Assembly: GCF_027580225.2 (NCBI RefSeq) | Contig: NC_073342.2 | Span: forward strand, 17,167,501-17,231,500 | Reading direction: 5' to 3' | Origin: Misgurnus anguillicaudatus | Taxonomy: Eukaryota; Chordata; Actinopteri; Cypriniformes; Cobitidae | Length of the DNA stretch: 64,000 nucleotides | Shown: piece after piece, positions 20,560 through 31,815 of the stretch | Layout: the number at the start of each line of letters is the position of its first letter | How positions within the stretch are numbered: the stretch's first letter is position 1 | Notes under the pieces: model-generated | Told to the model about the DNA's origin: nothing | The model's database searches: none | Seen by the model: only the letters and a program-made list of their open reading frames with translations | Translations under genes and position numbers: made by a program

Positions 20560-21300
20560 AAGGTGTATATTCATTTTAACACACTACTGACTGAGCTACA
20601 GGACAATACATTCGACTTTGACACCACACGCTGCCGTAGCTGTTGTCAAGTGTATTTGCACAACACTAACGCCAATGTGACTCTCAAATAAAAGAAATCG
20701 ATTGTAAACATTGTGTTGCTCTAATATAGTTCAATGCACACAAAAAGTCCCACAATTCACCTTGGCCCTCACTGCACAGTATGTTTCATGATTACCTGTT
20801 TAACTCTATCATAATGTTCGATTCAGGGAGCCGCATGTTGCCATCACATTCTCGTTCTCTGCAAAACCCCGCTGAGCTCCCGAGAAGCATGCGACACCAC
20901 TCGTATCAATTAAACACTCCACGTCTCCGGCGAGGCCGTCATCATAACCTGCCAATCTTCTACTGGCAAACTACACATCGAGGTCCTTAAGAGATGACAC
21001 CTGTTCAATGACAAAAACGGAAAGCATTGACCAGAAAACTTATCTTTTATCTCACCTAACAGACTAATTAAATCGTCCGACTGCATTTTGGTTTAAAAAT
21101 TAAACAGAAATGTAACTGAAAGGGAGAAAATGGTGTGGCTAATGCGGCACCCCCTTTAATTTGAGCCCCTCGCTGAGCAAATATTCATGTTCTTTCCTCA
21201 CACTTGGAAGTCCTGCTATTATATATAACACAGAGCAGGTCACGCAGGAGTGTGACCTCTTGGCGTGCCATCTCAGCTTCTGCACATAAAACTGTGTTCA
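20560..21300. other. Candidate conserved non-coding island
   Basis: Unique sequence with paired AATTAA/TTAATT and CATGATTA-type words and GC-richer patches at 20820-20990 and 21140-21300. No splice context was found for the 69-codon frame at 20781-20990. Confidence 0.3.
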
Positions 21301-21394
21301 TGCTAGCCTCACAAATCATTTAAAAAACTGAAGTAGTAATTGTCGCCACTGCCTTTGGTTTTTAAAAGAACAAAGATGGAAGTAGTCTTTACAT

Positions 21395-21530
21395 TTTACA
21401 TTCATGCACTTGGCAGATGCTTTTATTTAAAGTCACTTGTGTGCATTACAAGGCATACATTTTATCAGTAACTATTTACACAGATAATGCAATGCTCTAC
21501 CACTTGTGCAAACACATCAAAAGGTGTCAT
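21395..21530 (-). repeat. tRNA-derived SINE with 3' tail, minus strand
   Basis: Read on the minus strand: TGGTAGAGCATTGCATTAT (tRNA-like head), then GACTTTAAATAAAAGCATCT and GCCAAGTGCATGAATGTA, the tail common to many teleost SINEs (GCTTTGGATAAAAGCGTCTG type). The B box is degraded. Confidence 0.6.
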
Positions 21531-21549
21531 CTTGATCAGAATATTTAGT

Positions 21550-21980
21550 TAAACTTTTTTAAGATGTAAAATAAATATTTCGCGTCGCCAGAGTGCATAT
21601 GTGAAGTTCTAGCTCAAAACACCATATAGATTTATTATAGCATGATAAAATTGCACACTTTGTTGGTGTGAGCAAAAATGTGCTGTTTTTGGCTGCATGT
21701 GTCCTGTTACATGCAAATGAGCTGATCTCTGCACTATATGGCAGTGCTGTGGTCGGATATTGCAGATTAAGGGGCGGTACTATCCCCTTCTGACATCACA
21801 ACGGGAGCCAAATTTCAATTTTACTATTTTTTCATATGCTTGCAGAGAATGGTTTACCAAAATCAAGTTACTGGCTTGTTTTTTTCCCCACATTTTCTAG
21901 GTTGATAGAAGCACTTGGGACCCAATTATTGCAATTAAACATGGAAAAAACGTCAGATTTTCATGATATGTCCCCTTTAA
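21550..21980 (-). mobile_element. AGGGGACATATCATG-family MITE, copy 3 (one end degraded)
   Basis: In reverse orientation relative to 3457. The right edge is TCATGATATGTCCCCT then TTAA (21977-21980). The opposite terminus is lost beyond TTTTTTAAGATGTAAAA. It contains a 69-codon chance frame. Confidence 0.7.
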
Positions 21981-22187
21981 GGACTAAATTAACATCAATC
22001 TTATTATTATGGGAGCTTTTAAAAAAAATGAATGGCTTGAATTAGGTTGAACTAGGATAAAAGGGAAGTCGCTGATCTAAGTAGACATGTAAACCCCATG
22101 CCAGAGATGATCACGCTGACCATACAGTAACAGATGAACTGAAACTCTTTTGTGTTCATTTACGTTCCACTTGGTTGACACCCAGAC

Positions 22188-22900
22188 TAGGCATGGGCGG
22201 GTTACTGGTTTCAAGGTATACCGAGGTTTTAAACAGTCAAGGTTTCAAAACAACTAAAATGTTCTGTGATACCGTCTCTAAGGTATAAGCTGTGTTTATA
22301 CAAAATATCTTAAATAATTTAGTCATGTGATTGATTTGATGTTTACATTTTAGTGATGCACAGATGTATCGGCCGCCGATATTTATCGGCCGATTTTTGA
22401 TGAATTTGAAACCAATATCGGCAATAGCACTAGAAAGGCTGATACCAATTGTTTATTAATTAACCGCATAAAGGCAATGAATTGCATGTCTGTTGTTCAA
22501 TTAAAATTATTTAATGTTCTGGTGTGCACTATACTTAAGCACCGACAGAAAACCTTCGTTGAGCTGGCTCAAATGTCTTGAACAATAAAAGAAACAGACT
22601 GCACTTTAGTGGGGGAAAAGAAGTCCAACTTTTTTTGAAGTAGCAATCGGTATCGGCCAGAAGTTATCTGTTTAAATCGGTATCGGTCCAAAAAAATCCT
22701 ATCGGTGCATCCCTATTACATTTAATATACATTACGAAAATGTTATATATTTTTTGAAAGCATATTATAATTTAAAGGCTTTATTTTTACCTGGCATTTG
22801 AAAGGAATACATTTTAGTGTTGCAATGGCAATACCGCAACACCGTGGTATTTTTGCTAAAGGTTATCATACCGCCAAAATGTTAAACCGGCCCATGCCTA
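22188..22900. mobile_element. hAT-type element, TAGGCATGGGC ends, containing a second hAT element
   Basis: Ends TAGGCATGGGCGGGTTACTG and AACCGGCCCATGCCTA, flanked by a perfect 8-bp duplication ACCCAGAC (22180-22187 and 22901-22908). The interior includes GGTATACCGAGG and ACCGTGGTAT inverted words. It is non-coding. Without the nested insertion at 22351-22715 it would be about 340 bp. Confidence 0.9.
22351..22715. mobile_element. hAT-type MITE, TAGGGATGCACCGAT-like ends, nested inside 22188-22900
   Basis: Ends TAGTGATGCACAGATGTATC and ATCGGTGCATCCCTA, with CGGCCGATATTTATCGGCCG-like palindromes near the left end. It is flanked by a perfect 8-bp duplication TTACATTT (22343-22350, 22716-22723), so its insertion postdates the outer element. 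Confidence 0.9.
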
Positions 22901-22967
22901 ACCCAGACCCAATATTTATAAGGCCTAAACCAGCTGCCTAGTCAGAGAAGCAGTGCCACATTATATA

Positions 22968-23780
22968 ATATATAGTTTTAGGTCACCATGCTACAATTAG
23001 ATTTGTTGTTTTTGCAATGTTATAGTGATCATATATAATTATTTCTCAGTCTCTTTATTAGAATACAACCAGAAAATACAGAAATGTGTATGTAGTATTA
23101 AAAACAGCAGGCAGCTGCAGGATCTCTTAAAGGTGCAGTGTGTAAATTTTAGCGGCATCCAGTGGTGAGGTTGTGAATTGCAACCAATGGCTCAGTCTAC
23201 TACTTAACCCTTCGCTTTTGAAACGCATAGAGAAGCTATGGTAGCACCACCAGAAAAACATGTAATTGACGGAGGCGACTTAGTAAAAAAAGTTTGTCCA
23301 TTAAGGGCTTCTGTAGAAACATGGCGGCACAAAATGGTGACTTCCACGTAAGGGGACCCTTGATGTATGTAGATAAAAATGTCTAATTTTAAGGTAATAA
23401 AAACATAACGGTTCATTATAAAAAGGTCTTTATACACCCCTGATAATATAGTTTTGTATATTATTTTGCATTTCTGTCAAAAGATCCTTCTAAAAATTAC
23501 ACACTGCACCTTTAAACCTAAAAAAATTAAGTCCTTATTTCTAATTCTAATTGAATGACTTCAGGATTCCTCAAAAAAGCTCAAGATGTTTTTCGTGCCA
23601 AGAGAGGTCACACTAAATACTGACTGATGCCTGAAGAAGACATTTAGTTCTGAAAATGGTTTTGTTTTTAATTTTGTGTACATATTTCCTTTTTTTTCTG
23701 TTTGTATCTTAAAAAACAGTGAAAAATAAATATGGATGGACATTAAAACTTGGTGATGGTAGCCTAAGACTTTTGCACAT
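22968..23780 (+). mobile_element. Tc1/mariner-like element, TTAGGCCACCATGCCA family, copy 1 (interrupted)
   Basis: The left part (TTTTAGGTCACCATGC, GCAATGTTATAGTGATCATA) and right part (TAGCCTAAGACTTTTGCACA then TA) match the complete copy at 34332-34805. The left terminus is degraded. The 23127-23515 TTAA element splits it. Confidence 0.75.
23127..23515 (+). mobile_element. TTAA-flanked MITE, AGGTGCAGTGTGTAA family
   Basis: A 389-bp element with TTAA at 23127-23130 and 23512-23515, ends AGGTGCAGTGTGTAAATTTT and AAAATTACACACTGCACCT. Interior landmarks are AGTGGTGAGGTTGTGAATTG and AAACATGGCGGCACAAAATG. It is nested in the Tc1-like element at 22968-23780 and non-coding. Confidence 0.9.
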
Positions 23781-23789
23781 TACTGTATA

Positions 23790-24707
23790 TAACATGTTTC
23801 AAAAAAATAAAGACAATGAACAATCTAGATCTTAAATAAATTTGGTACCAGGTAACATGATATCACCAAATGCTCTCGAGTAACATCTATAGGGGCAAAC
23901 TGGAGAAAAAATAACAGCTTTTGAGAGACCCATGACTATGGAGTGATGTCACATGGCGGATGCTAATTGTTATTTTTCAGGTCTAACAAGCAAGCCACCC
24001 CCTCCTGCTGATCGGAGAATGTTTTCAACTTTTGATCCTGACACCTGCGTCTGTCTGGAATTCCACTCCAGCTCCATTTCTCTCTGATGTACCTCCAGGA
24101 TCTAATGGATTGTGAAAGGTCTGGCAGGATGTAATCTACAAAACAGAGCATATTTTCTATGTGAACTGTGAAAGAGTGGTGTGGAGCACTTCTGACCAAA
24201 TCTGTCTTTTACTGTGAAATGTATGAGGGAGAGTTTGAAAAGAAATATCAGGGAGATGATCACTAACTTTTAAGGTGGAAAGAACATTAGAGAGACATTT
24301 CAATATTCTGATGGTTATAAAAGCTTCATAAACATTTTACTTTAACAAATAACCTCCCACTTTCCAATTCAGTTAATGTAATATAGATGTAAAGATCTTT
24401 TTCTATAAGAGTGTTTCTTTAATCGGCTTGTTAAGTCATGACATAAGGAGCACTGTTTGCGGGTCCAAGCCTCTACTCATTTCAACAGACATTTCAACTA
24501 TTTATTCATATTACATATTTAAGCGAAAGATTTATACTCACAGTGTACACTGCAGTCTCACTAAATCACAGATAGCAATTATTTTAGAAAAAAGAAATTG
24601 GTAAAAAAATGTCCATGATTTTTTTATAGTTTTGCATTATTATATGAGTATTTTTTTGTATTTCCCTATGGCATTTAAGATCGGTTGGACCCGGGAAGCA
24701 GCATGAC
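23790..24707. other. Nothing recognised
   Basis: AT-rich to mixed unique sequence. The 23960-24240 segment is more balanced but shows no splice sites or protein-like frame. Confidence 0.3.
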
Positions 24708-25136
24708 TTAAATGGGACATTTCACAAGACTTTTTTAAGATGTCAAATAAATCTTTGGTGTCCCTAGACTATGTATGTGATGTTCTAGCACAAAATATCA
24801 CATAAATAATTTATTATAGCATGTTAAAATTGCCCCTTTGTAGGTGTGAGCAAACATTTGCCGTTTTTGGGTGTCATTTTAAATGCAAATGAGTTGATCT
24901 CTGCACTAAATGGCAGTGCTGTGGTTGGATAGTGCAGATTAAGGGGTGGTGTTATCCCCTTATGACATCACAAGAGGAGCCAAATTTCAATGACCTATTT
25001 TTTCACATGCTTGCAGAGAATGGTTTACCTAAACTAAGTTGCTGGGTTGTTCTTTTTCACATTTTCTAGGTTGATAAAAGCAATTATAGCACTTAAACAT
25101 GGAAAAAGTCAAATTTTCATGATATGTCCCCTTTAA
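24708..25136 (-). mobile_element. AGGGGACATATCATG-family MITE, copy 4 (full length, reverse)
   Basis: A 429-bp element with TTAA at 24708-24711 and 25133-25136. The left edge is ATGGGACATTTCACAAGACT and the right edge TTTTCATGATATGTCCCCT. It is a reverse copy of the element at 3457-3896 and the best preserved of the four. Confidence 0.85.
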
Positions 25137-25255
25137 CAAGCGAAAATGGACCCTTTTACCCCTGTGTTTGTACATTTTACTGTTATGATTTATGGAGATA
25201 CTTTAACCCAGGGTGACCTACAGTGCATTGAATCCATATTTTTTAAATGTATGTA

Positions 25256-25448
25256 CAATGTAAAAAATTAAACGCTGGATGTATGTAAAAATATAGTGCA
25301 TCATTTTTGCATCCACTTTTTAAATTAAGTTTTACATGAAATTTTAAGCAATTGCATAAGTTGCTTAAAATTCCTTGTGAAACTTAAAAAAAGATGCAAA
25401 AATTATGCACTACGTTTTTAAGTAAAACCAGCCTTTGTTTTTTCAGTG
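25256..25448. mobile_element. CACTGTAAAAAA-type MITE, copy d
   Basis: A 193-bp element with ends CAATGTAAAAAATTAAACGC and GTTTTTTCAGTG, TA on both flanks, and an internal palindrome around AAGCAATTGCATAAGTTGCTT. Confidence 0.7.
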
Positions 25449-25519
25449 TACGTTAAATTAATGTATAAGAATGCATTAAAAATAAAGAAAGCTTCACCAA
25501 TCACTACTTTATTTAAGAT

Positions 25520-25822
25520 TGTGGCGAGCAGGACGGGCCAGACTGGTGATGTAATTGCTAATGAGCATCACCTGTGAAGCACACTTGTCTCGTATCCCAC
25601 GGAGGAGTCCGGAAGTATAAATGTAGGAACGACAACGGTGGAGGAGGAGAGAGGACCAGGCCTGGATATTGTTTTATAATGTGTTTGATGTTTTGTCAAG
25701 TCGTCCGTGAGGGGGTGTCGGCGTTTACTTTTCGTTTTGTTGTTGTGTTTATTTTGTACATTAAAATGTTAAATGTGTTCTGGTTTCCGCCTTCTTCCTC
25801 ACCATCTACATACATTGTTACA
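25520..25822 (+). mobile_element. Candidate solo LTR-like element
   Basis: About 303 bp from TGTGGCGAGCAGGACGG to ATTGTTACA (TG...CA ends), with a TATAAATG box at 25616, ATTAAAATG (poly-A-signal-like) near 25760 and a CCGCCTTCTTCC tract. This order resembles a solo long terminal repeat. No clear 4-6 bp target duplication was found, so the call is tentative; a SINE-like or other repeat remains possible. Confidence 0.35.
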
Positions 25823-26289
25823 CATGTCAACAAGCAATCATTATTTTTTATTGGTTTGATCACCATATTTTTGTTTATTGGGGCAAAAATGGTTTGTGGT
25901 GAACATGATGCCAGACATGCAACAATCACATATATGTGAATATTTATACAAATCAATTTTACATAGTTTATAGCAACTGATCATCTTCCTCTTTGATTAC
26001 AGCATAAAAACAATATTTTCATGATGAATTAGGGGGCTGAGAAAAAAGTAAAACTCAACATAAAGCAATAAATAATGAAAGCATACAGTAATAGAAGATT
26101 AAGACTGCACTTAAGATGGCACAAGTTGAAAAACAATTGATTTGTCACAGATTAAAAAGAGAAGGAAATGGCAACTTAGGTCGACTTTAAAATACTCAAA
26201 AATGTTAAAACTATTTCAATTTCATATTTATGCTTGTAAGCACCAACAGTAAAATAAATTCACTCCACATTAAGCAAACAGACAAGGGT
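25823..26289. other. AT-rich sequence, nothing recognised
   Basis: No element ends, promoter or exon-like signals were found. Confidence 0.3.
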
Positions 26290-26860
26290 CATTGCTTAAA
26301 CAATGAACTGCCTACTATATAGTGGTAAACGTGTCTGTGTTGTGCTAACCCTGGCAGTAAAGATATGCCCAGTGACTTCTCTGACTTGTACAGCTGGATT
26401 ATGAAGTCATCTATAGTGTTGGGGCGCTGGAAAGCATCCCCAGGCCCTGTGCTGCTTACGGCATTCTGGGTAACATTGAGACATGACAGGTTGTGTTTGG
26501 ACGTTTGGACGGCCACAGCCATCAGGCAGCGTTATGCAGATTTCTGATGGGAGCAGTGGAGACCGTCATTCCCCCAGGTGCCACACAGCGCCTTCTTAAT
26601 AATAGGAAGTGACAAGAAGCAGACGGCCCACATCTCTTTCCTTGCCATGCTGTTCGGGACAATGCCACTTAAACTGGTGGCTGCTAAATTGGGTGTAAGG
26701 GAGAAAAAAACTGAGGAAACATCAGCCTTTTGTTGTTTTGAGCGACTATAAATCAGACCGTTGTCGAGGGATTTGCATTAACACTCCTGTTTGGTGACAA
26801 GCTAGTTATTTAGAGAAGGTTGATGCGTATGGCTCTGTCGGCGCTAAAACAGCAAAACGT
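26290..26860. other. Candidate conserved non-coding island
   Basis: Unique, balanced sequence including AATAATAGGAAGTGACA and AGACGGCCCACATC, with overlapping 77- and 60-codon frames on opposite strands over the same bases. The texture suggests an enhancer rather than an exon. Confidence 0.35.
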
Positions 26861-27235
26861 CCTGAAATGTCACATTTTTACTTGTCTTTTCAATACACAA
26901 GAAACTCTGCCATGCTAACTAAACTTTCTGCGGCAGTTTAGTGAAATTAAGAGGTTTTATTAAAGCTACATTATATTTATTATATACTATAAGTCACAAA
27001 TTTCACTGGTATGCAACAAAGCGAATAACTATAATAAAAGACACCAATGTTCAACGAAGAGTGGCATTATAGATAATTATCAGAATTAACTATTCTTCCA
27101 CCAAGTAATATAATTAATATCTTAATGGAAGGCTGTGGATTGTAGAAATATAGAGAATTGCCGCAGTAGTTCCCATAAATTTAAAGTCAATTTACAACTG
27201 TTTTAAACGAGGCTCAGAGTATAAAGACAATCGAT

Positions 27236-27380
27236 TTGTGACCCAGTCTGTGACAGCCCAGTTATTTTTTGTTTTCTACTGTATATAAAATCATCCTACA
27301 TAATGTATTAGTTATAAGATCATGTCAAAGATTGAAATCAATGATTAAAAGCAAACTTTAATGCTCCTATAATTTCCTTA
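27236..27380. repeat. Dispersed repeat, GACCCAGTCTGTGACA family
   Basis: GACCCAGTCTGTGACAGCCC, then ATAAAATCATCCTACATAAT, then TCAAAGATTGAAATCAATG, as in 18667 and 59345. Confidence 0.55.
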
Positions 27381-27479
27381 TATCTCACAACTGCGCTCTA
27401 CAAAGAAATGACCAACGACAAACTGCATTGACAGCCCTAGCAATGTCCCCACTTAAAAAAACCCCACAATAGTCTCTCT

Positions 27480-27800
27480 TTTCTCACCGTTTAAGACAAT
27501 ATTGTTTTGTTTTCGGCCCTGCAGCTGGGGGTGAAATGACCAGTGAAATCCGACGGCTGGTGTGTTATTTCACACCCTGGGCATCAACTGTATGTATTTA
27601 TTTTCGCACAATAGAGATGAAGTCGGGTCGGGCGCTCTTTCATTTTCATCCACAGGGGTGTTCGCTCTCCGTGGAGTGCAATTAAAAGCCCGTCGCCCCT
27701 GCAGCCGCCCCGCGCCTGCGAGGGTGCCGCAGCCGCCATCGGTCCTGACACTGAGCCTATAGCACTTCACTTGGTGCGCGGGAGCTTCAATTAAAACCCC
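27480..27800. other. Candidate conserved non-coding element (GC-rich)
   Basis: A unique block with a CpG-richer core at 27600-27750, AGTGCAATTAAAAGCC and TTCAATTAAAACCCC (homeodomain-like TTAAT/ATTAAA words), and mirrored 66-codon frames on both strands, which are probably fortuitous. Confidence 0.4.
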
Positions 27801-27939
27801 ACACCACTACTGCCTCTTGCCTTTTTATACATGTCTTGCTGGCACTAAGGAGATGAATTACAGGCTATCGTTCATGTATGCGAGATGTTAAAATAAGGAT
27901 CCTGGTGTAGTGGTACATGGGGAAAATATCCACTTGACA

Positions 27940-28345
27940 AAAAAGTGCTGGGTTGATTCAATCCATGGTTAGTTAAATATGGACAAACCCAATTGTTCGG
28001 TTTGAATTAACACATCCGGCACATACCAAAATGCTGGGTTGTTTTAATTCTAGTTGGACCAAATATGGATCATTTCAAGGTTAATTTAAATTTTTTGAAT
28101 GTACAATAGTTTAACAATTAGGTTTGTCTGTATTTGCTTCAATCACGTGTTGAAACAATCTTGGAGGTAAAGGTTGGGTTGGTTTTAACCCAGTGTTGGG
28201 TCAAAAAGGGCTGAGGTCAGCCGTTGGTTTAAAAAAATACAGAAAATTTTTATATTTGACCCAACAATTTTTGGGTTAAAAAACAGCATTTTGAGTTGAA
28301 ACAAATCAGCATAGGTTGTGTTATGGGTTAAAAATAACACAGCAT
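27940..28345. repeat. TGGGTT/AACCCA dispersed repeat
   Basis: Many copies of CTGGGTTG, TTTAACCCA and GACCCAAC in both orientations, as in 16270-16345 and 17800-17850. It is a degenerate inverted-repeat family with unresolved ends. Confidence 0.5.
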
Positions 28346-28374
28346 TTAGTTAGTAACAGTTCGACAGATTAAAG

Positions 28375-28558
28375 CAGTGGTGGGCATGGAGGGCCACTGT
28401 CCTGCAAAGTTTAGCTCCAACCCTAATCACACACGCCTGGAAATCAATCAAAGACTACAGGATTACTTGTAAATGACATTCAGTTGGGTTTAATCAGGTT
28501 GGAGCTAAACTTTGCAGGACAGTGGCCCTCCCTCCAGGACCAGGAATGCCCACCCCTG
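28375..28558. mobile_element. hAT-type MITE, CAGGGGTGGGCA family, copy 2
   Basis: A 184-bp element with ends CAGTGGTGGGCATGG and GAATGCCCACCCCTG and long near-palindromic arms. It is flanked by a perfect 8-bp duplication GATTAAAG (28367-28374, 28559-28566). That duplicated octamer contains the TTAA plus the first two bases of the neighbouring element at 28561. Confidence 0.9.
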
Positions 28559-28560
28559 GA

Positions 28561-29069
28561 TTAAAGGTCACCTATTATGGCTTTTTTACAAGATGTAATA
28601 TAAGTCTCAGGGGTGCCCAGAATGTGTCTGTGAAGTTTCAGCTCAAAATACCCCACAGATTATTTCTTATATGTCCAAAATGTTTTAATGTCTGTACCTT
28701 AAAATGCAAATGAGCTACAGCTCCTCGCTCCTTTACCCCAAGAGACAGTGAGCTCCTTGAGTTAAAATAGATCTGATTAATACAGTCTGAGACAATAGTA
28801 TCTAGTGGACAGAGTACAACTCCCTGAAAGTGGAAACTATGGTAATGCAGGACTGTAAGTGGGTGGGGCTTTATCAATGTGACCTCACATTGATAAGAGA
28901 ATAAAAACTGCATGTATAAATCTAATAAGACTGTTTTGGTTTAATGGGGATTAAAAAACAAGAAGTAGGTGGATGTTTTTATCGTAGGGCGGTTGTACTC
29001 ACACACTGCCACACACATTACGTCCAAACACCTTGTAAAAGTGGATTTTGCATAATAGGTGCCCTTTAA
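28561..29069 (+). mobile_element. TTAA-flanked MITE, AGGTCACCTATTATGG family
   Basis: A 509-bp element with TTAA at 28561-28564 and 29066-29069, ends AGGTCACCTATTATGGC and TTGCATAATAGGTGCCCT. It is non-coding; a 91-codon minus-strand frame inside is not recognised. The hAT element at 28375 landed on its left edge. Confidence 0.85.
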
Positions 29070-29097
29070 AAATGTTGCCATTTTTTGGTATATTCAT

Positions 29098-29543
29098 CAG
29101 TGGCGGCCGGTGACTTCTTTTTTCGAGGTCCCTCAATGCGAAGTTCGTCACAACATGTATGTAGTCAGTCGTGTGTGGTTTGTAATTTCAAAATATGTGA
29201 TCTGCGCGTCGAGAGATCCTGTGTGCATCACTTGTCTTGTCAAAATAAATCCCTGCTGCAGATGCGTCTAAAGGGATTATGATAAAAAAGACGCTCGCGT
29301 TTGCCACATACTCGTTTAATCTCATGCATAATCAGAGTTTAGTGTGTCTTGCTTGTATTTTGTGAACGTGAGCGTCTCTTTTATCATAAACGATTTAGAC
29401 TCGTGTGCAGCAGGCACTTATTTTGACAAAACACGTGATGCACATGGTACACACAACAAACATATTTTGAAAACGCAAGCAACACACGACACTCCAAACA
29501 CTTATTTTGCGCCCCTCGGACGAGCAGTCACAAGCAGCCACTG
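29098..29543. mobile_element. hAT-type fold-back element, CAGTGGCGGCC ends
   Basis: A 446-bp element with ends CAGTGGCGGCCGGTGACTTC and CAGTCACAAGCAGCCACTG, flanked by a perfect 8-bp duplication ATATTCAT (29090-29097, 29544-29551). Internal arms mirror each other (AAAAGACGCTCGCGTTTGC against GAACGTGAGCGTCTCTTTT). Frames of 65-70 codons are hairpin artefacts. Confidence 0.9.
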
Positions 29544-29645
29544 ATATTCATGCATTTTTTAGTTTCCTGAATATGTAAAAAACAAAGAATCCCCTAAAAA
29601 TAATAATTATAATAAGTTTACTGTTTCAAAATTAACTCCCAACTA

Positions 29646-29851
29646 CACTGTAAAAAGTTGCTGTAATTATGCAGCTGGTTGCCAGTAACTTACTGTAGAA
29701 GATAAAAACTGAAAATGTTTCATGATCATTTAACTTTGAACAAACTGTTGCCAGTAAATAACATAAATGTAAAATCTACAGTAAGTTACTGGCAGCTAGT
29801 TGCCAGTAATACCCAGTAATACTGTAATTTCTACAGAATTTTTTTACAGTG
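29646..29851. mobile_element. CACTGTAAAAAG-type MITE, copy e
   Basis: A 206-bp element with ends CACTGTAAAAAGTTGCTGT and GAATTTTTTTACAGTG and TA on both flanks. Internal GTTGCCAGTAA words recur at 1085-1200. Confidence 0.75.
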
Positions 29852-29859
29852 TACAATTT

Positions 29860-30820
29860 CTAATATACTGTATAGCAGGTAACAGTTTACGGCACAAAGT
29901 ACTCTTTGTCCAACAAAAGTAGTTCTCGACATCTCATGCATGCAACGCATACATAAGGTGACTCTAGAGTGGGCAATAAAAAAATCCTATTCAGCGACCG
30001 GGCTGCAGCAGTCTGACAGGTGCCTGTTGGAATTGAACAATCTCAGGTTGCACGGCATTATTGTCTGTGAATTGTGTGGGTGTTCTGGACTTTACCGCAG
30101 GGCTTCATAACTCCAAGAAAACAAAAGGCTGTAAAACTGTATAAATCACATCAATTCTGTAAACTTTCTTCGTCTTTTGAGTTCTTTTACAGAAACAACA
30201 ACCGCCCCAGATACGTCAAAATCATCTAAACGGATAATCATTACAATGAATTTAGAATTGTGAGCTTGTTTCAAAACTGCCAAGAGACAAGTGTTGTTTA
30301 CTAGAATCTGATTCCTGTTTGAGTTTAGTGCCACAAAACAATTTAAGATTTTGAGAATAAAGCTGAAAAAAGTTTCCCAGCAAGTCATTTTGCATTTAAA
30401 AGACGTCTAATAGCCGTCCAAACACAGCCAAGACATCTAGGCTAAAACAAGTCTAGAAATATATCAGGTCTATAGTTAACAAAGTCCTGCACAGGGAAAT
30501 GACCAACTCTACATATTTAATTTAAATTAGTCAAATTCGTATTTCATACGACCACATTCGTAATTTTTGTATGATTTGCTTTTGCTTTTGATGTTAGTGG
30601 GGTTTCCTTATTGTTTTTTTTAATGATAATCGTATGTTTTTGTATGATTCACTTCTCATGATGCTACAACTTTATTCTTGTTTTCAAAACATTACTTCTT
30701 TAATCTCGTAAATCCAAACCCAGCAAACAATAGCCGTCATTTCCAGCCTGATCTCACAAGAATTTGTATGTATTTTACAAGATCTCGTGAGATCTGGCTG
30801 GATATTTGTGACTATACTCT
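29860..30820. other. Mostly unique sequence, nothing recognised
   Basis: 29980-30110 is slightly GC-richer. An 80-codon minus-strand frame at 30146-30388 is unrecognised. 30520-30790 is AT-rich with degenerate repeat words. Confidence 0.3.
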
Positions 30821-30959
30821 GTAAAAAATTCTTTAAAAAAGGTACAATTCTGGCAGCTGGGGTGCCGGAAAAATACAGTAAAATAACGGGTACAATAAAT
30901 TACAAAAATAATACAAAATACAGTATTTTCCCTGTAATTTTACATTAGCTTGCTGGGTT

Positions 30960-31700
30960 TTGATTACACAAAATTAAAGAAATGTTTTTAGAACAATAAT
31001 AAAATTGTAGCATCATGAAATTAAATAATAGCATTTAGGAATAATGTATTAGCATTGCAGATGCTTGCTCACCATTCAATTCTTTGTGATTTTTTCAAAA
31101 TTACATTTTTTATTCAATATTCTACTTTACTCATAAAATGATTAATAATTTGTTTAAATGGTATTTCTGTATCTTTCAGGCGATATCTATATCAGGAATT
31201 CAGTCCTACAGCCACTAACATTCCTGACATCGAGTTCACTCTTAAGACATTGACACAATGCAGCACAAATGCGTGAAACACATTTCCGTAAATCATTAGG
31301 TGGTGATATTCACGATAAAGAAACCCATTGTGTTTGCAGGATATTCACAATAACACTCTACGGCTTTAAGCTATACTCCCCAGTGCAATGGCTCTGATCT
31401 CTTTAGACGTATGAAAATCAGCTCCTCAGCCAGCCTCATGTTCAGTGACATTTCACAGTACTGCTGCAGATACACCATTGAACCTCGGTTGTAATGGCAC
31501 CTTCATTGCGGAGGGTGAATCAATATGACAGGGCAGGCCGGGGTTACACAAAGAACGCTTGTGCCAAAAACTAACAATCTTGAGATGAGAAACCACCTCC
31601 AAACCATGAATATATTAGAAAAAGGGACTGGAAGTCATTACAGCGGTTTCAAACATTATTATAAGTACAACAAAGTCAGGATTTTTAAATTTTTAGAAAA
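30960..31700. other. Nothing recognised
   Basis: AT-rich to 31180, then mixed unique sequence (31180-31600) that could be conserved, without exon signals. Confidence 0.3.
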
Positions 31701-31704
31701 TCAT

Positions 31705-31815
31705 TAAAATATGTACCCCAGCTGTCACTTGTTCCCTTTAAACAGGTCCCAATATGTACAGATATGTATAAATTTGGTACCAATATGTATCTTACTAGGT
31801 ACTAATATAGCAGCA
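31705..31815. repeat. Degenerate copy of the GGTACAAATATGTAC repeat
   Basis: GGTCCCAATATGTACAGATA and CCAATATGTATCTTACTAGG resemble the interior of the TA-flanked element at 32329-32521. The termini are lost. Confidence 0.45.

Noticed and set aside
29059..29544. Overlapping 65-70 codon plus-strand frames
   Set aside because: They fall in a fold-back hAT-type element with a perfect 8-bp duplication and match nothing.
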